Source: Pseudomonadota bacterium (lineage in GTDB: Bacteria; Pseudomonadota; Gammaproteobacteria; Steroidobacterales; Steroidobacteraceae). From it: DNA of 9,640 bases. How positions within the stretch are numbered: position 1 is the first letter of the stretch; each line of letters opens with the position of its first letter. Shown here piece by piece: positions 1 through 7,209 of this stretch. The notes beneath the pieces are model-generated. The model ran no database searches, had not been told where the DNA came from, and saw nothing but the letters and a program-made list of their open reading frames with translations. The DNA lies in NCBI GenBank assembly GCA_021838065.1, contig JAKCEJ010000087.1:1-9640 (forward strand). The letters are read 5' to 3'. The position numbers and the translations under genes are program-made.

Positions 1-2985
1 GACCATCACCTGAATGCCCTTGTACACCATGTAGCTCGCGTTCAGGTCCAGATAGTCACGCGTCCCGGTGTACTGATAGGCCTTGGTGAACGATCCGGCC
101 AGCAGCGGAGCCGGGCTCGCCGCGTCGATTTCGGTATTTCCGAAATGCCGCCAGCGCGCGCCCACGTATAGGCTCTGAATCGGCGTTTCCCAGGTGGCGG
201 TCAAAGTATGACGCCACTTCGGCATCGGATTGCCGCAGGTCCCACCGAAATAGCCGGCACAGTCGTACGAACCGGAACCCGGATACGGCTCGGTGATGAA
301 CGACCCAACATACGTTCCGTTGAAGTTGAAGTCGATCGCACCGAAGCGGCCGAGACCCTGGCGATAATGCAACGCCACGTCGACGCCACGCTCCCACAGG
401 TAGCCCAGGTTCTCGGTCGGATCGATCACGTAGCCACTGTTGGAGAACCAGATCGAGCCCGACGCGTCGCGATGCACCAGGCCGCAGAAGAACGGGTTGT
501 TCTGCAGCACGCACTGGTTGACGATCAGGTTCGCACCGTACGAGCTGATGACCTGATTGATCTTGATGTCGTAGTAGTCGATCGTTGCACTCAGGTTCGG
601 CAGGTAGGTCGGGGTGTAGACCACGCCGAACGTGTAAGTGTCGGCAGTCTCCGGCTTCAGATGCGGGTTGCCGCCGACCAGGCCGTTGTACTGACCCGCC
701 GGGTTGCCGACTTCACCGTTGGTGCCGTACTGGGCCGCCGTGACGCCATGCGCAGCGCACTGTGCCGCACTCGCCGCGGCCGGGCTGCTGCCGAAGCCGG
801 ACGTGGCGCACGGATCCTCGCTGCCGTCGAGCGCGACGCGCACCGCTCCGAACAGCTCGCCGAGGTTAGGCGCACGCACCGAGCGGTTGTAGCCGCCACG
901 GAAGCGGAAGCTCGAGTCCGGCGACCAGTCCGCCATGATCTTGTACGTGTTCGTCGAGAAGCCGATGTCGTACTTCGAATAGCGGTAGCCCGGATTGATC
1001 GAGATTTCCTTCGCCCACGGCTTGTCCTCAACGACCGGCAAGCGCATCTCGACGAAGCCTTCCTTCACACCGAGTCCGGCGTTGATCGGAAGGATCTTCT
1101 GGCCCTGTCCGGCGAGGTCACCCGTCAGGTACTCCTCGTCCGGATGCAGCACCGCAAACTCCTCGCGGTACTCGGCACCGAAGTTGGTCACCAGGCCTTC
1201 ATTGGCCCACGGCGTCTTCAGGCCAGCCGAGGTGCCGTCATAGGTGAAGTCGGCGTGATAGATCCGCTCCTCGGTCTGACCCTGCTCGGAGCCCGGAGCC
1301 CCGATGTAGGCCACCGCAGCGGCGCTCGGGCCGCCGGCCGCGTTGGTGTACTGGCTGGAGTACGGCGTGCCGAGGCCCCAGATGTCGTAGGGCACGCAGC
1401 CCGGTGCGCCATTGTTGCCATTGGCGTTCGCCGCGCAGACCACTTGCCCGGTCTTCGGATCGAGCACTGCGTTCAGCGCGTTGCTGAGCTTCAGCTTCGA
1501 GACGTCGTTGTTGTAGTGATCCGCGAGCAGCGTGATGCCTTCCTGGAAGTACGCGTCGTACGTCAGGTTGTCGTCGATGTTGCCCTTGGAACCAATCACG
1601 ATGCGGAACGAGGTGTGCCGCAGATCGTCCTGCCGGTTTCCACCCTCGACGTTGCGGCGCCCGAACAGCACCGACGCATTGCCCGTGGTCGCGCCCTCGC
1701 ACATCGTCTGCTGTTCCTGAGCCGACAGCAGCGGGTTGTTGCAGTTGACCGACCAGCCGCCATCGGGCAGCCCCGTGACCGGGTTGACGCCCAGGCCCGA
1801 GACCAGGAACGCGCCGCTGGGCGCGATCTGTGCCACGGTGTGGTCCGACATCATCATGAATTCGCTGAAGACCTGATGATTGTCGTCGATGTTGTAATGA
1901 GCGAAATAGCCACCGTTCCAGCGCGTATCGGAGCGCTGGTAGTAGTTAAAGGGCCCGTAGTTGAAGTCGCCCGTGAATGGAACGAACTGGCCGGTCTTGG
2001 GATCCACGCTGGACTTGCCAAGCCCGTTGAAGCTGAAGTCGTAACCATTCGCGCCCGGCGGATTAGTGAACAGGAAGCCACCCGCGGGCGTCGTGCTCGA
2101 TCCGCTGCAGGACACCGCGCCTTTGGCGTTCGAGCTGAGCGTGCAGCGGCTGAAGTCGCGAGTCGACTGCGTGACCGGTTGCACTTTACGCCAGCTGACA
2201 TAGGCGGTCGCGTTGCCCTTCCCGCCGGCAAAGTCACTGCCCAGGATGAAGGTGACGTCTTTGTCTGCGCCGTCCATCGTTGAGCTTGAGGCCGAGCCAT
2301 AGCCAGCCGCCGGCGCGAAGGTTCCATAGAAGCCTTCGTGCTGACTGTGCTGGTAGGCCGACGCATTTGCATCGATCTCGAAGCCCTGGAAGTGATCGTT
2401 CATGACGAAGTTGACGACGCCGGCCACCGCGTCGGCGCCGTAAACCGAAGATGCGCCACCGGTCAACACATCGACGCGCTCGACCAGCGCGGTCGGGATG
2501 TTGTTGATATCCGCCGCATTCGTGATGCCGCCGGAGGGCGACAAATCGCCCGGCATCAGGCGCCGGCCGTTGATCAGCACGAGGGTGCGGGTCGGTCCGA
2601 GGTTACGCAGGTCCACCGTGGAGATACCCGTCGAGCCGTTCGAGTCCATGTTGCCGTTGCTCGCCGTGACCTGCGGCAGCTGGTTCAGGACGGTCTCGAT
2701 CGAAGTCGCGCCGGTTTCCGCAATCGCCTTTGAACTGATGGACGTGACCGGACTGGTCGACTTCAGCCCCGGGATGTAGATGCGCGAGCCGGTGACGACG
2801 ACCTCCTTCAGCATGTTGATTCCCTGCGCGTTCTGGTCGGCAGAGGAATTGCTCTTGGTGGTCGGCGTCGGCAGCACTTGCGGCTGTGGAGCCGGTGCGG
2901 CTAATGCAGGCAGCGCAACGGATACCGCAGCTGCGTTGGCGAGCGCAATTTGAATGGCCCGCCGAACAAGCGTGTTGTTCGTCAT
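1..2985 (-). CDS. TonB-dependent outer-membrane receptor (3' end cut by window edge)
   Basis: An uninterrupted reading frame of 995 codons starts at the ATG at 2985 and leaves the window at base 1 with no stop; perhaps some tens of C-terminal residues are missing. A GGGAG ribosome-binding site lies 9 bases before the ATG. Residues 1-30 look like a Sec signal peptide (RR near the N-terminus, Ala-rich core, end near ALAA). A Pro/Ser/Thr-rich linker follows, then the plug begins at EVVVTGSRI (61-69). Plug hallmarks are LRNLGPTRTLVLINGRRL (126-143) and VERVDVLTGGASSVYGADA (168-186). The remainder has the aromatic/Gly/Asn-rich pattern of a 22-strand beta barrel. TonB-dependent receptors use TonB-ExbBD energy to bring scarce ligands (siderophores, glycans, peptides, vitamins) across the outer membrane; the ligand here cannot be read from sequence. 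Twelve cysteines fall as six close pairs in the barrel region. It diverges from a TPR-oxygenase gene. No Fur-like box was seen upstream, so iron control is not supported. Confidence 0.95.
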   Translation of the reverse strand, partial: MTNNTLVRRAIQIALANAAAVSVALPALAAPAPQPQVLPTPTTKSNSSADQNAQGINMLKEVVVTGSRIYIPGLKSTSPVTSISSKAIAETGATSIETVLNQLPQVTASNGNMDSNGSTGISTVDLRNLGPTRTLVLINGRRLMPGDLSPSGGITNAADINNIPTALVERVDVLTGGASSVYGADAVAGVVNFVMNDHFQGFEIDANASAYQHSQHEGFYGTFAPAAGYGSASSSTMDGADKDVTFILGSDFAGGKGNATAYVSWRKVQPVTQSTRDFSRCTLSSNAKGAVSCSGSSTTPAGGFLFTNPPGANGYDFSFNGLGKSSVDPKTGQFVPFTGDFNYGPFNYYQRSDTRWNGGYFAHYNIDDNHQVFSEFMMMSDHTVAQIAPSGAFLVSGLGVNPVTGLPDGGWSVNCNNPLLSAQEQQTMCEGATTGNASVLFGRRNVEGGNRQDDLRHTSFRIVIGSKGNIDDNLTYDAYFQEGITLLADHYNNDVSKLKLSNALNAVLDPKTGQVVCAANANGNNGAPGCVPYDIWGLGTPYSSQYTNAAGGPSAAAVAYIGAPGSEQGQTEERIYHADFTYDGTSAGLKTPWANEGLVTNFGAEYREEFAVLHPDEEYLTGDLAGQGQKILPINAGLGVKEGFVEMRLPVVEDKPWAKEISINPGYRYSKYDIGFSTNTYKIMADWSPDSSFRFRGGYNRSVRAPNLGELFGAVRVALDGSEDPCATSGFGSSPAAASAAQCAAHGVTAAQYGTNGEVGNPAGQYNGLVGGNPHLKPETADTYTFGVVYTPTYLPNLSATIDYYDIKINQVISSYGANLIVNQCVLQNNPFFCGLVHRDASGSIWFSNSGYVIDPTENLGYLWERGVDVALHYRQGLGRFGAIDFNFNGTYVGSFITEPYPGSGSYDCAGYFGGTCGNPMPKWRHTLTATWETPIQSLYVGARWRHFGNTEIDAASPAPLLAGSFTKAYQYTGTRDYLDLNASYMVYKGIQVMV

Positions 2986-3013
2986 CAGTGTGTTCTCCCA
3001 AGTGTTCTGTTCT

Positions 3014-3058
3014 GGGCGTCGTCGCCTGTCTCACAGGTGCCCGCCCTCGTCCACGCCC
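3014..3058 (-). promoter_or_regulatory. Nested stem-loop in the receptor gene's 5' leader
   Basis: On the receptor-coding strand an outer 6-base arm pair (GGGCGT at 3058-3053 with ACGCCC at 3019-3014) encloses a tight hairpin, CCTGT-GAG-ACAGG, at 3037-3025. It ends about 28 bases before the start codon. If transcription begins at the upstream promoter candidate, this structure sits in the mRNA leader, where it could affect ribosome access or RNA stability. No known riboswitch was recognised, and in GC-rich DNA such pairings can arise by chance. Confidence 0.35.
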
Positions 3059-3166
3059 GTTGCAAACGAGCGACGGACGCGGCGTGTGGCGCGAAGACTA
3101 TTCCCAAAAGTGTTGTGCTGTAAAGGCCAGTATCCCCAACGATTCCGGGCGCAGAAGGACGCATGA

Positions 3167-3195
3167 TCTATAAGTTACTGAAATATATATTTAAA
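3167..3195 (-). promoter_or_regulatory. Candidate sigma-70 promoter for the TonB receptor
   Basis: Read on the minus strand, TTTAAA (3195-3190, 4 of 6 to TTGACA) is followed after exactly 17 bases by TATAGA (3172-3167, 4 of 6 to TATAAT). Transcription would start near 3160 and give a leader of about 175 bases. The local AT-richness makes chance matches more likely, so this is tentative. Confidence 0.35.
3181..3192. repeat. 12-base perfect AT palindrome, possible operator
   Basis: AAATATATATTT is identical to its reverse complement. It lies in the AT-rich patch and overlaps the spacer and first bases of the -35 element of the receptor promoter candidate, a position where a bound regulator could block or assist RNA polymerase. 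It does not resemble a Fur box. An all-A/T palindrome may also simply be DNA that melts or bends easily. Confidence 0.35.
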
Positions 3196-3271
3196 ATGAC
3201 GGATCTGCTAACCTCATGCTCGTTGCTTAAGTGCTACAAATATGGGCCCGAGTCGTTGTACCGTAGCAACA

Positions 3272-3300
3272 TATACACAAAAACCCCCTGCAGCGATAAT
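3272..3300 (+). promoter_or_regulatory. Candidate promoter giving a leaderless TPR-oxygenase mRNA
   Basis: TATACA (3272-3277, 4 of 6 to TTGACA) and GATAAT (3295-3300, 5 of 6 to TATAAT) are separated by exactly 17 bases. The -10 element ends 5 bases before the ATG at 3306, so transcription would begin at or next to the start codon. This agrees with the absence of any Shine-Dalgarno sequence before that ATG. Confidence 0.45.
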
Positions 3301-3305
3301 GGCGC

Positions 3306-5108
3306 ATGGCATCGGCGATAGCTCTTGAAAACGCGACCTCCCTCCTGAGGGACGGCAAACCGGCGGCCGCTGCCGCCGCACTGGGCGCGATCCTGGCGCG
3401 CGAGCCGCGTCACCCGACCGCCGCGCACCTGATGGGCTTGGCCCTGAAAGACACTGGGGATTGGGACCAAGGAGAGCAGTGGCTGCGCTTCAGCATCCAG
3501 CTCGAGCCCAATCAGGGAGAGTTCCATGCGAACCTCGGCAACCTTCTGCGCAAGAAGCAAAATTACGAGGGTGCCGAGCAAGCTTATCTCGAGGCGCTGA
3601 AGCGACTCCCCAATCACCGCGCTGCGCGACGCGCACTGGCCCTAACGTTGCACGATCTGCAGCGGCCGGCGGAAGCCGAGAAGCACTGCGAAATACTCCT
3701 GCAAAGCGATGCCGGCGATGCGGAAGCGTGGGAAATACATGCCATGGCGCTGACTGCACTCGGCAGGCTCACCGCGGCCGAAGCGGCCCACCGGCGCGCC
3801 ATCGCACTGGACCCCGGCAATGCGGTCGCCCATCACAATCTGGGCGCCCTGCTGGTCGAGCTTGAGCGTCCGGAGGCGAGCAAAGCGCTTGAGGCTGCCC
3901 GCACGCTGGGTGCAGACGGTTATGAAGCGGCATACAACCGTGGTCGGGCGGCGATCAACGAGGGAGACCTCGAACAGGCTGAGCGCGAGTTCGAGAAAGC
4001 GGCCGCGTTACAACCCCTCAATGCCGAGGCACAGCAGACGCTGGCTCGGCTGCGGTTCATGCGCGGCGATCCGGCCTTCGCCCGAACCCTAGGCGACGCC
4101 GTGCGCGCCAATCGAGACAATGTTCCTCTGCAGCGGCTGCTGGCAGAGTTGCTCTGGCAGGCCGGCGAGCTCGCCGCAGCCGAAACGTTGCTGCGGGATC
4201 TGGTGAAGCGCAATGCCGGCACGGCGGCCGTAAGCTCCACGCTCGCGCTGGTCCTGCTCGATCAGGGCAGAGCGGATGAAGCCGAGGCGCACGCGCTCGA
4301 AGCCGCCGCGGCCAAGCCGGACGGTGCGGCCGTGGCATTCAACCTCGTGACCATCCTGATCGCGCGCGGACGCGCCGAGGATGCCGAACCGTTCATCGCG
4401 GCGCAGCTCGAACGAAACCCGCTTGCACAGGACTGGCTGGCATACGATGCCACCGTCGCGCGCATGCTCGGCAAAGGCCGCTACGGCGAGCTGTACGATT
4501 ACGAGCGGTTTGTCCGCGTGTTTGACCTGGCGCCCCCGCCCGGCTTCGCCTCAATGACCGATTTCAATCGCGCATTGAGCGGGGTACTGGCCGAGCGACA
4601 TCACTTCAGCCGCCAGCCGCTCGACCAGACGCTGCGCAACGGAACACAGACTTCACGCAGTCTTCTCACGGACCCCGACCCGCTCATCCAGAGCGCCCTC
4701 AGGCTGTTTCGCGAGCCAATCGAGGAATACCGCCGCGCGCTGCAACTCCCACCGGAGCACCCGCTGGCCCGCGCGGCGCAGCATACCCTGCAGTTCACCG
4801 GCGCCTGGTCGGTCCGCTTGCGCCGCGAGGGCTTTCACGTCAATCACTTCCACCCGCAGGGACTGGTGAGTTCCGCGTATTACGTGGATGTTCCCGAGGA
4901 AGTGCAGGATCAAGCCCTGCGATCCGGTTGGATCAAGTTCGGCGAGCCGCGTTACCCCGTGCCCGGCCTCATCCCCGAACTCACGGTTCAGCCACAGACC
5001 GGCCGCCTGGTTCTCTTTCCCTCCTATATGTGGCACGGCACCAATCCCATCCATGGCCCGGACACGCGCACCTGCATTGCCTTCGATGTGCGCCCCGAAG
5101 CGACCTGA
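3306..5108 (+). CDS. TPR-repeat protein with C-terminal 2OG-Fe(II) oxygenase-like domain
   Basis: This 600-residue protein has no signal peptide and is probably cytosolic. Residues 1 to about 370 are stacked helical tetratricopeptide repeats, for example AHLMGLALKDTGDWDQGEQ and FHANLGNLLRKKQNYEGAEQ, with the usual Gly/Ala/Pro spacing. TPRs normally bind a protein or peptide partner. The C-terminal ~200 residues resemble the putative 2OG-Fe(II) oxygenase family Pfam 2OG-FeII_Oxy_5: NHFHPQGLVSSAYYVDVP (513-530), then LVLFPSYMWHGTNPI with distal His577, then Arg588 as a likely 2-oxoglutarate ligand. The proximal metal site is His514-Phe-His516 with no Asp in the HxD position. Such enzymes hydroxylate a substrate using O2 and 2-oxoglutarate; the substrate here is unknown. 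The ATG at 3306 has no ribosome-binding site but sits just after a -10-like element, and an out-of-frame ATG at 3299 soon stops. It diverges from the TonB receptor and is followed, after 69 bases, by an exported DTG protein. Confidence 0.9.
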   Translation: MASAIALENATSLLRDGKPAAAAAALGAILAREPRHPTAAHLMGLALKDTGDWDQGEQWLRFSIQLEPNQGEFHANLGNLLRKKQNYEGAEQAYLEALKRLPNHRAARRALALTLHDLQRPAEAEKHCEILLQSDAGDAEAWEIHAMALTALGRLTAAEAAHRRAIALDPGNAVAHHNLGALLVELERPEASKALEAARTLGADGYEAAYNRGRAAINEGDLEQAEREFEKAAALQPLNAEAQQTLARLRFMRGDPAFARTLGDAVRANRDNVPLQRLLAELLWQAGELAAAETLLRDLVKRNAGTAAVSSTLALVLLDQGRADEAEAHALEAAAAKPDGAAVAFNLVTILIARGRAEDAEPFIAAQLERNPLAQDWLAYDATVARMLGKGRYGELYDYERFVRVFDLAPPPGFASMTDFNRALSGVLAERHHFSRQPLDQTLRNGTQTSRSLLTDPDPLIQSALRLFREPIEEYRRALQLPPEHPLARAAQHTLQFTGAWSVRLRREGFHVNHFHPQGLVSSAYYVDVPEEVQDQALRSGWIKFGEPRYPVPGLIPELTVQPQTGRLVLFPSYMWHGTNPIHGPDTRTCIAFDVRPEAT

Positions 5109-5138
5109 AGCCTCATCGCTGCAGCCAGTACGCTGAGT

Positions 5139-5170
5139 TTGATTACGGCGCCCCCGGCTCGTGGTAGTCT
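5139..5170 (+). promoter_or_regulatory. Weak promoter-like elements before the twin-DTG gene
   Basis: TTGATT (5139-5144) resembles a -35 element and TAGTCT (5165-5170) fits the loose TAnnnT -10 form, but the 20-base spacing is longer than usual. TAGTCT ends 7 bases before the ATG at 5178, which would again give an almost leaderless transcript. The gene could equally be read through from the oxygenase gene 69 bases upstream. Confidence 0.25.
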
Positions 5171-5177
5171 GCCGGAT

Positions 5178-6224
5178 ATGCACACACTCGCGGCTGGGAA
5201 ATGCCTCCGGCGCGGGGCCGTAATGAGCTGGCTCGGTCTCGTGGCCGTGGGAATGACGTCAGCGGCGGGAGCAAACTCCCCGCCTAGCCCGGGGACAGGG
5301 CACGGGACCGTATTGAGTTCCCGGCAAGTGCGCTACCAGTCACTGCTCGCCTGTCCGACGACTCTCGATCAAATCGGACGAATCGTCGTTCCGGTGATGG
5401 TCGATGGGCGCGGACCGTTCCGATTCGTTGTCGATACCGGCGCCGGTCACTCCACCGTCTCCCCGCGGCTGGTGCGCGCTCTGCACCTGGACGTGAAGCA
5501 CGTCCCGCGGATCGAAGTGCAGGGCATCACCGGGTCGGCAAAGATTCCTGCGGTGAGGATTCAGACCCTGAGCGCCGGCTCACTCACCATCCGCAACCTG
5601 TACGCGCCGGTTCTACGCACTCCGATGATGGCCGGCGCGGACGGGATACTCGGCGTTGCGGGACTTCCGAAACTGACGCTGCTCGTTAATTTTGAAGACA
5701 ACAGAGTGCAGATCGCCCGTTACCTGGAACCCGGTGTACGGTTCGATTATTCCCGGGTTCATACGTTGACCGTCGCAGGCGGCCTGATGGCCATACCGGC
5801 GTACGTGGGCAACATCCGGACGTTGGCGATCATCGACACCGGATCAGAGCGCACCTTGGCCAATCAGGCGCTGCGTGACGCGCTCCACGTCGGAATCGAC
5901 TCCGGCAGGTCGGAGCCAGTTACTATCGTCTACGGCGCGACCCGGCAGGTTGAAATGGGCCGCATGGCGACAAGCCCGGCCATTTCGGTCGGGCCATTGC
6001 GGGTACTCGGCGCGGAGATGATCTTCGGAGAATTACACATCTTCAAAGTGTGGCATCTGGACAAGCGCCCCGCCGTGATACTCGGGATGGACGTCCTCGG
6101 CACGGTCACTGCGCTGGGATTCGATTTCCGCCAGCATGATCTGTTCGTGGCGAGCGCCCGAGGACAAGGCAACTATCGCTTCCGGACCCGCGCCATTCAG
6201 GCGAACAGCAAGGCCGCTCACTGA
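5178..6224 (+). CDS. Exported retropepsin-like aspartic protease with two DTG domains
   Basis: The 348-residue protein (from the ATG at 5178) has a basic n-region (KCLRR) and a hydrophobic stretch ending near SAAGA (about residue 31), typical of export to the periplasm or cell surface. Two tandem copies of a retropepsin-like fold are visible. The first has FVVDTGAGHSTVS (catalytic-type Asp86-Thr-Gly) and the matching hydrophobic-Gly motif GADGILGV (153-160). The second has AIIDTGSERTLAN (Asp220-Thr-Gly) and PAVILGMDVLG (298-308). Retropepsins need two DTG aspartates facing each other, so one chain could form the whole active site, as in pepsin. The family is that of bacterial Asp_protease_2 proteins; the substrate is unknown. 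A TTG 39 bases upstream in frame is open but adds residues ahead of the signal peptide, and ATG 5223 would remove the basic n-region, so 5178 is preferred. No strong ribosome-binding site is present. Confidence 0.85.
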   Translation: MHTLAAGKCLRRGAVMSWLGLVAVGMTSAAGANSPPSPGTGHGTVLSSRQVRYQSLLACPTTLDQIGRIVVPVMVDGRGPFRFVVDTGAGHSTVSPRLVRALHLDVKHVPRIEVQGITGSAKIPAVRIQTLSAGSLTIRNLYAPVLRTPMMAGADGILGVAGLPKLTLLVNFEDNRVQIARYLEPGVRFDYSRVHTLTVAGGLMAIPAYVGNIRTLAIIDTGSERTLANQALRDALHVGIDSGRSEPVTIVYGATRQVEMGRMATSPAISVGPLRVLGAEMIFGELHIFKVWHLDKRPAVILGMDVLGTVTALGFDFRQHDLFVASARGQGNYRFRTRAIQANSKAAH

Positions 6225-6235
6225 GCGAGCGGCCT
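6211..6235 (+). terminator. 9-bp hairpin spanning the stop codon of the twin-DTG gene
   Basis: AGGCCGCTC (6211-6219) pairs perfectly with GAGCGGCCT (6227-6235) around a 7-base loop that contains the TGA stop. No U-run follows, so it is not a classical intrinsic terminator. It may stabilise the 3' end or work with Rho. Confidence 0.4.
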
Positions 6236-6534
6236 GCGCACCAGAGCGGGTCGACTCGCCCTGCCGGGCCGCGGTTCGGTGGGCTCGACTGATGTAGGGC
6301 TGCACACTTTCGCCCCCAGCCGCTGCGGCCCAGAGCTCGTCACAGGGGCATCGCGGCTACTTCTGACTCATCGCCTGCGCTGCTGCGCGGGAGCTCTGGC
6401 CAACCGATTCGCAGCACGACCCCACACGTTCCCTGGAACCACTTGTCGTCCGCCGGCACCGTCAATTGCGGACCCGCGCTCGCGCAACATTCATCGAAAA
6501 TCATGGGCGTTTGCCCAAGCTTTGCCGATCCAGT
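6225..6534. other. Convergent intergenic region without a recognisable gene
   Basis: Between the converging twin-DTG and PKHD hydroxylase genes there are 310 bases. Small open frames exist but have arbitrary composition (many Arg, Pro, Cys), no ribosome-binding site and no family signature. Apart from the hairpins at its two ends nothing was recognised. Confidence 0.6.
6497..6517 (-). terminator. Possible intrinsic terminator of the PKHD hydroxylase operon
   Basis: On the minus strand, about 17 bases after the stop codon, TGGGC-AAAC-GCCCA forms a 5-bp stem with a 4-base loop and is followed by TGATTTT. The short stem and 4-base T-run make it a weak but correctly placed intrinsic terminator. 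Confidence 0.45.
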
Positions 6535-7197
6535 TCATTGACTCCACAACCGCTGCAGATTCGTCGCAACATATTCCAGCCGCATGCGGTTGTTCCAGTC
6601 CATCTTCAACCCCTCAAGGGCGCGAACCTCGTTGAGCGTAAAGAGAAGCTCTCGGCGTAACGGGTCGGCGATTCGGCTCTCAATGAAGGTGATCATGACC
6701 ATCCGCTCACCGCTCGTCACGGGTTTCACCTCGTGCAGCGTCGTCGACGGATAGAGCACCGCCTGGCCGGCTGCGCCCTTGATTCGGACCGTTTCGGAAC
6801 CCAGATAGATGACCAGCTCGCCGCCATCGTAGCTCGCCGGATCGCTGAGAAAGATCGTACTGGACACATCAGAGCGCAGCGGCTGTCGCCCCACCATCAT
6901 CATCGCAGCGTCGACATGTGCGCCGTAGTTGTGACCCTGCCTATAGCGCAGAATCTGCGGCGGCGCGATTCGGCGAGGCAGGGCGAAATTGAGCGCCACC
7001 TCACTGCGTTGGTACGCCGCCAACGCAATCTGCGCGGCCTGCTGACCCTGCGGATCGGCTGCGTCGACGATGACATTGTTCTTGGTAACGTTGTGCGGAT
7101 TTGAGTGGCGGCCATCGATGAACGTCGCCTGGCGGGCGCACTCGCTAATCGCAGCAACCTCGGCAGCGCTTAGAAATTCCTCAATTTGGAGAAACAT
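6535..7197 (-). CDS. piuC: PKHD-type Fe(II)/2-oxoglutarate hydroxylase (PiuC/YbiX family)
   Basis: This 220-residue cytosolic protein matches the length and layout of PiuC/YbiX hydroxylases (about 225 residues). The double-stranded beta-helix core shows YGAHVDAAM with the metal-binding His94-x-Asp96, the family phrase TIFLSDPASYDGGEL (114-128), YPSTTLHEV with distal His155, and Arg165 in SGERMVMI as the 2-oxoglutarate ligand. The C-terminal helical part (from about 172, ESRIADPLRRELLFTLNEV) is the PKHD extension. All expected catalytic residues are present. The family is named for a prolyl-4-hydroxylase-like domain and is often encoded near TonB-dependent iron-siderophore receptors; its natural substrate is not firmly established. 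The start codon lies 12 bases after the stop of the upstream exported protein, so the two are probably co-transcribed. No clear Shine-Dalgarno precedes it, which suggests translational coupling. Confidence 0.88.
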   Translation of the reverse strand: MFLQIEEFLSAAEVAAISECARQATFIDGRHSNPHNVTKNNVIVDAADPQGQQAAQIALAAYQRSEVALNFALPRRIAPPQILRYRQGHNYGAHVDAAMMMVGRQPLRSDVSSTIFLSDPASYDGGELVIYLGSETVRIKGAAGQAVLYPSTTLHEVKPVTSGERMVMITFIESRIADPLRRELLFTLNEVRALEGLKMDWNNRMRLEYVATNLQRLWSQ

Positions 7198-7209
7198 CGC
7201 CGTTGCAGC

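Larger units (their letters stand above)
2986..3305. other. Divergent intergenic region between the TonB receptor and TPR-oxygenase genes
   Basis: These 320 bases hold no convincing gene. The half nearest the receptor is GC-rich and would be its long 5' leader, with a nested stem-loop. The stretch around 3165-3240 is clearly richer in A/T than the rest of the window and carries a 12-base perfect palindrome and candidate promoter elements for the receptor. The stretch next to the oxygenase carries a second promoter-like pair. It is probably a shared regulatory region, but no known operator was recognised. Confidence 0.7.

Noticed and set aside
208..2283. A 691-codon open frame on the plus strand
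   Set aside because: It lies antisense to the TonB receptor; its Arg/Val/Ala/Asp-rich product has no family signature, and long antisense frames are common opposite genes with strong G/C third-position bias.
3255..3270. GTTG...CAAC inverted repeat before the TPR-oxygenase gene
   Set aside because: Only 4-base arms pair cleanly and the interior does not match, so it is within chance expectation.
3165..3300. A Fur box near the receptor promoter
   Set aside because: GATAAT occurs once (3295-3300) but without the repeated or inverted hexamers of a Fur site; it is better explained as a -10 element.
4653..5183. A 176-codon minus-strand open frame
   Set aside because: It is antisense to the conserved oxygenase domain and has no recognisable domain or start signals.
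6279..6635. A 118-codon plus-strand open frame in the convergent gap
   Set aside because: No ribosome-binding site, arbitrary composition, and it overlaps the 3' end of the PKHD hydroxylase gene.
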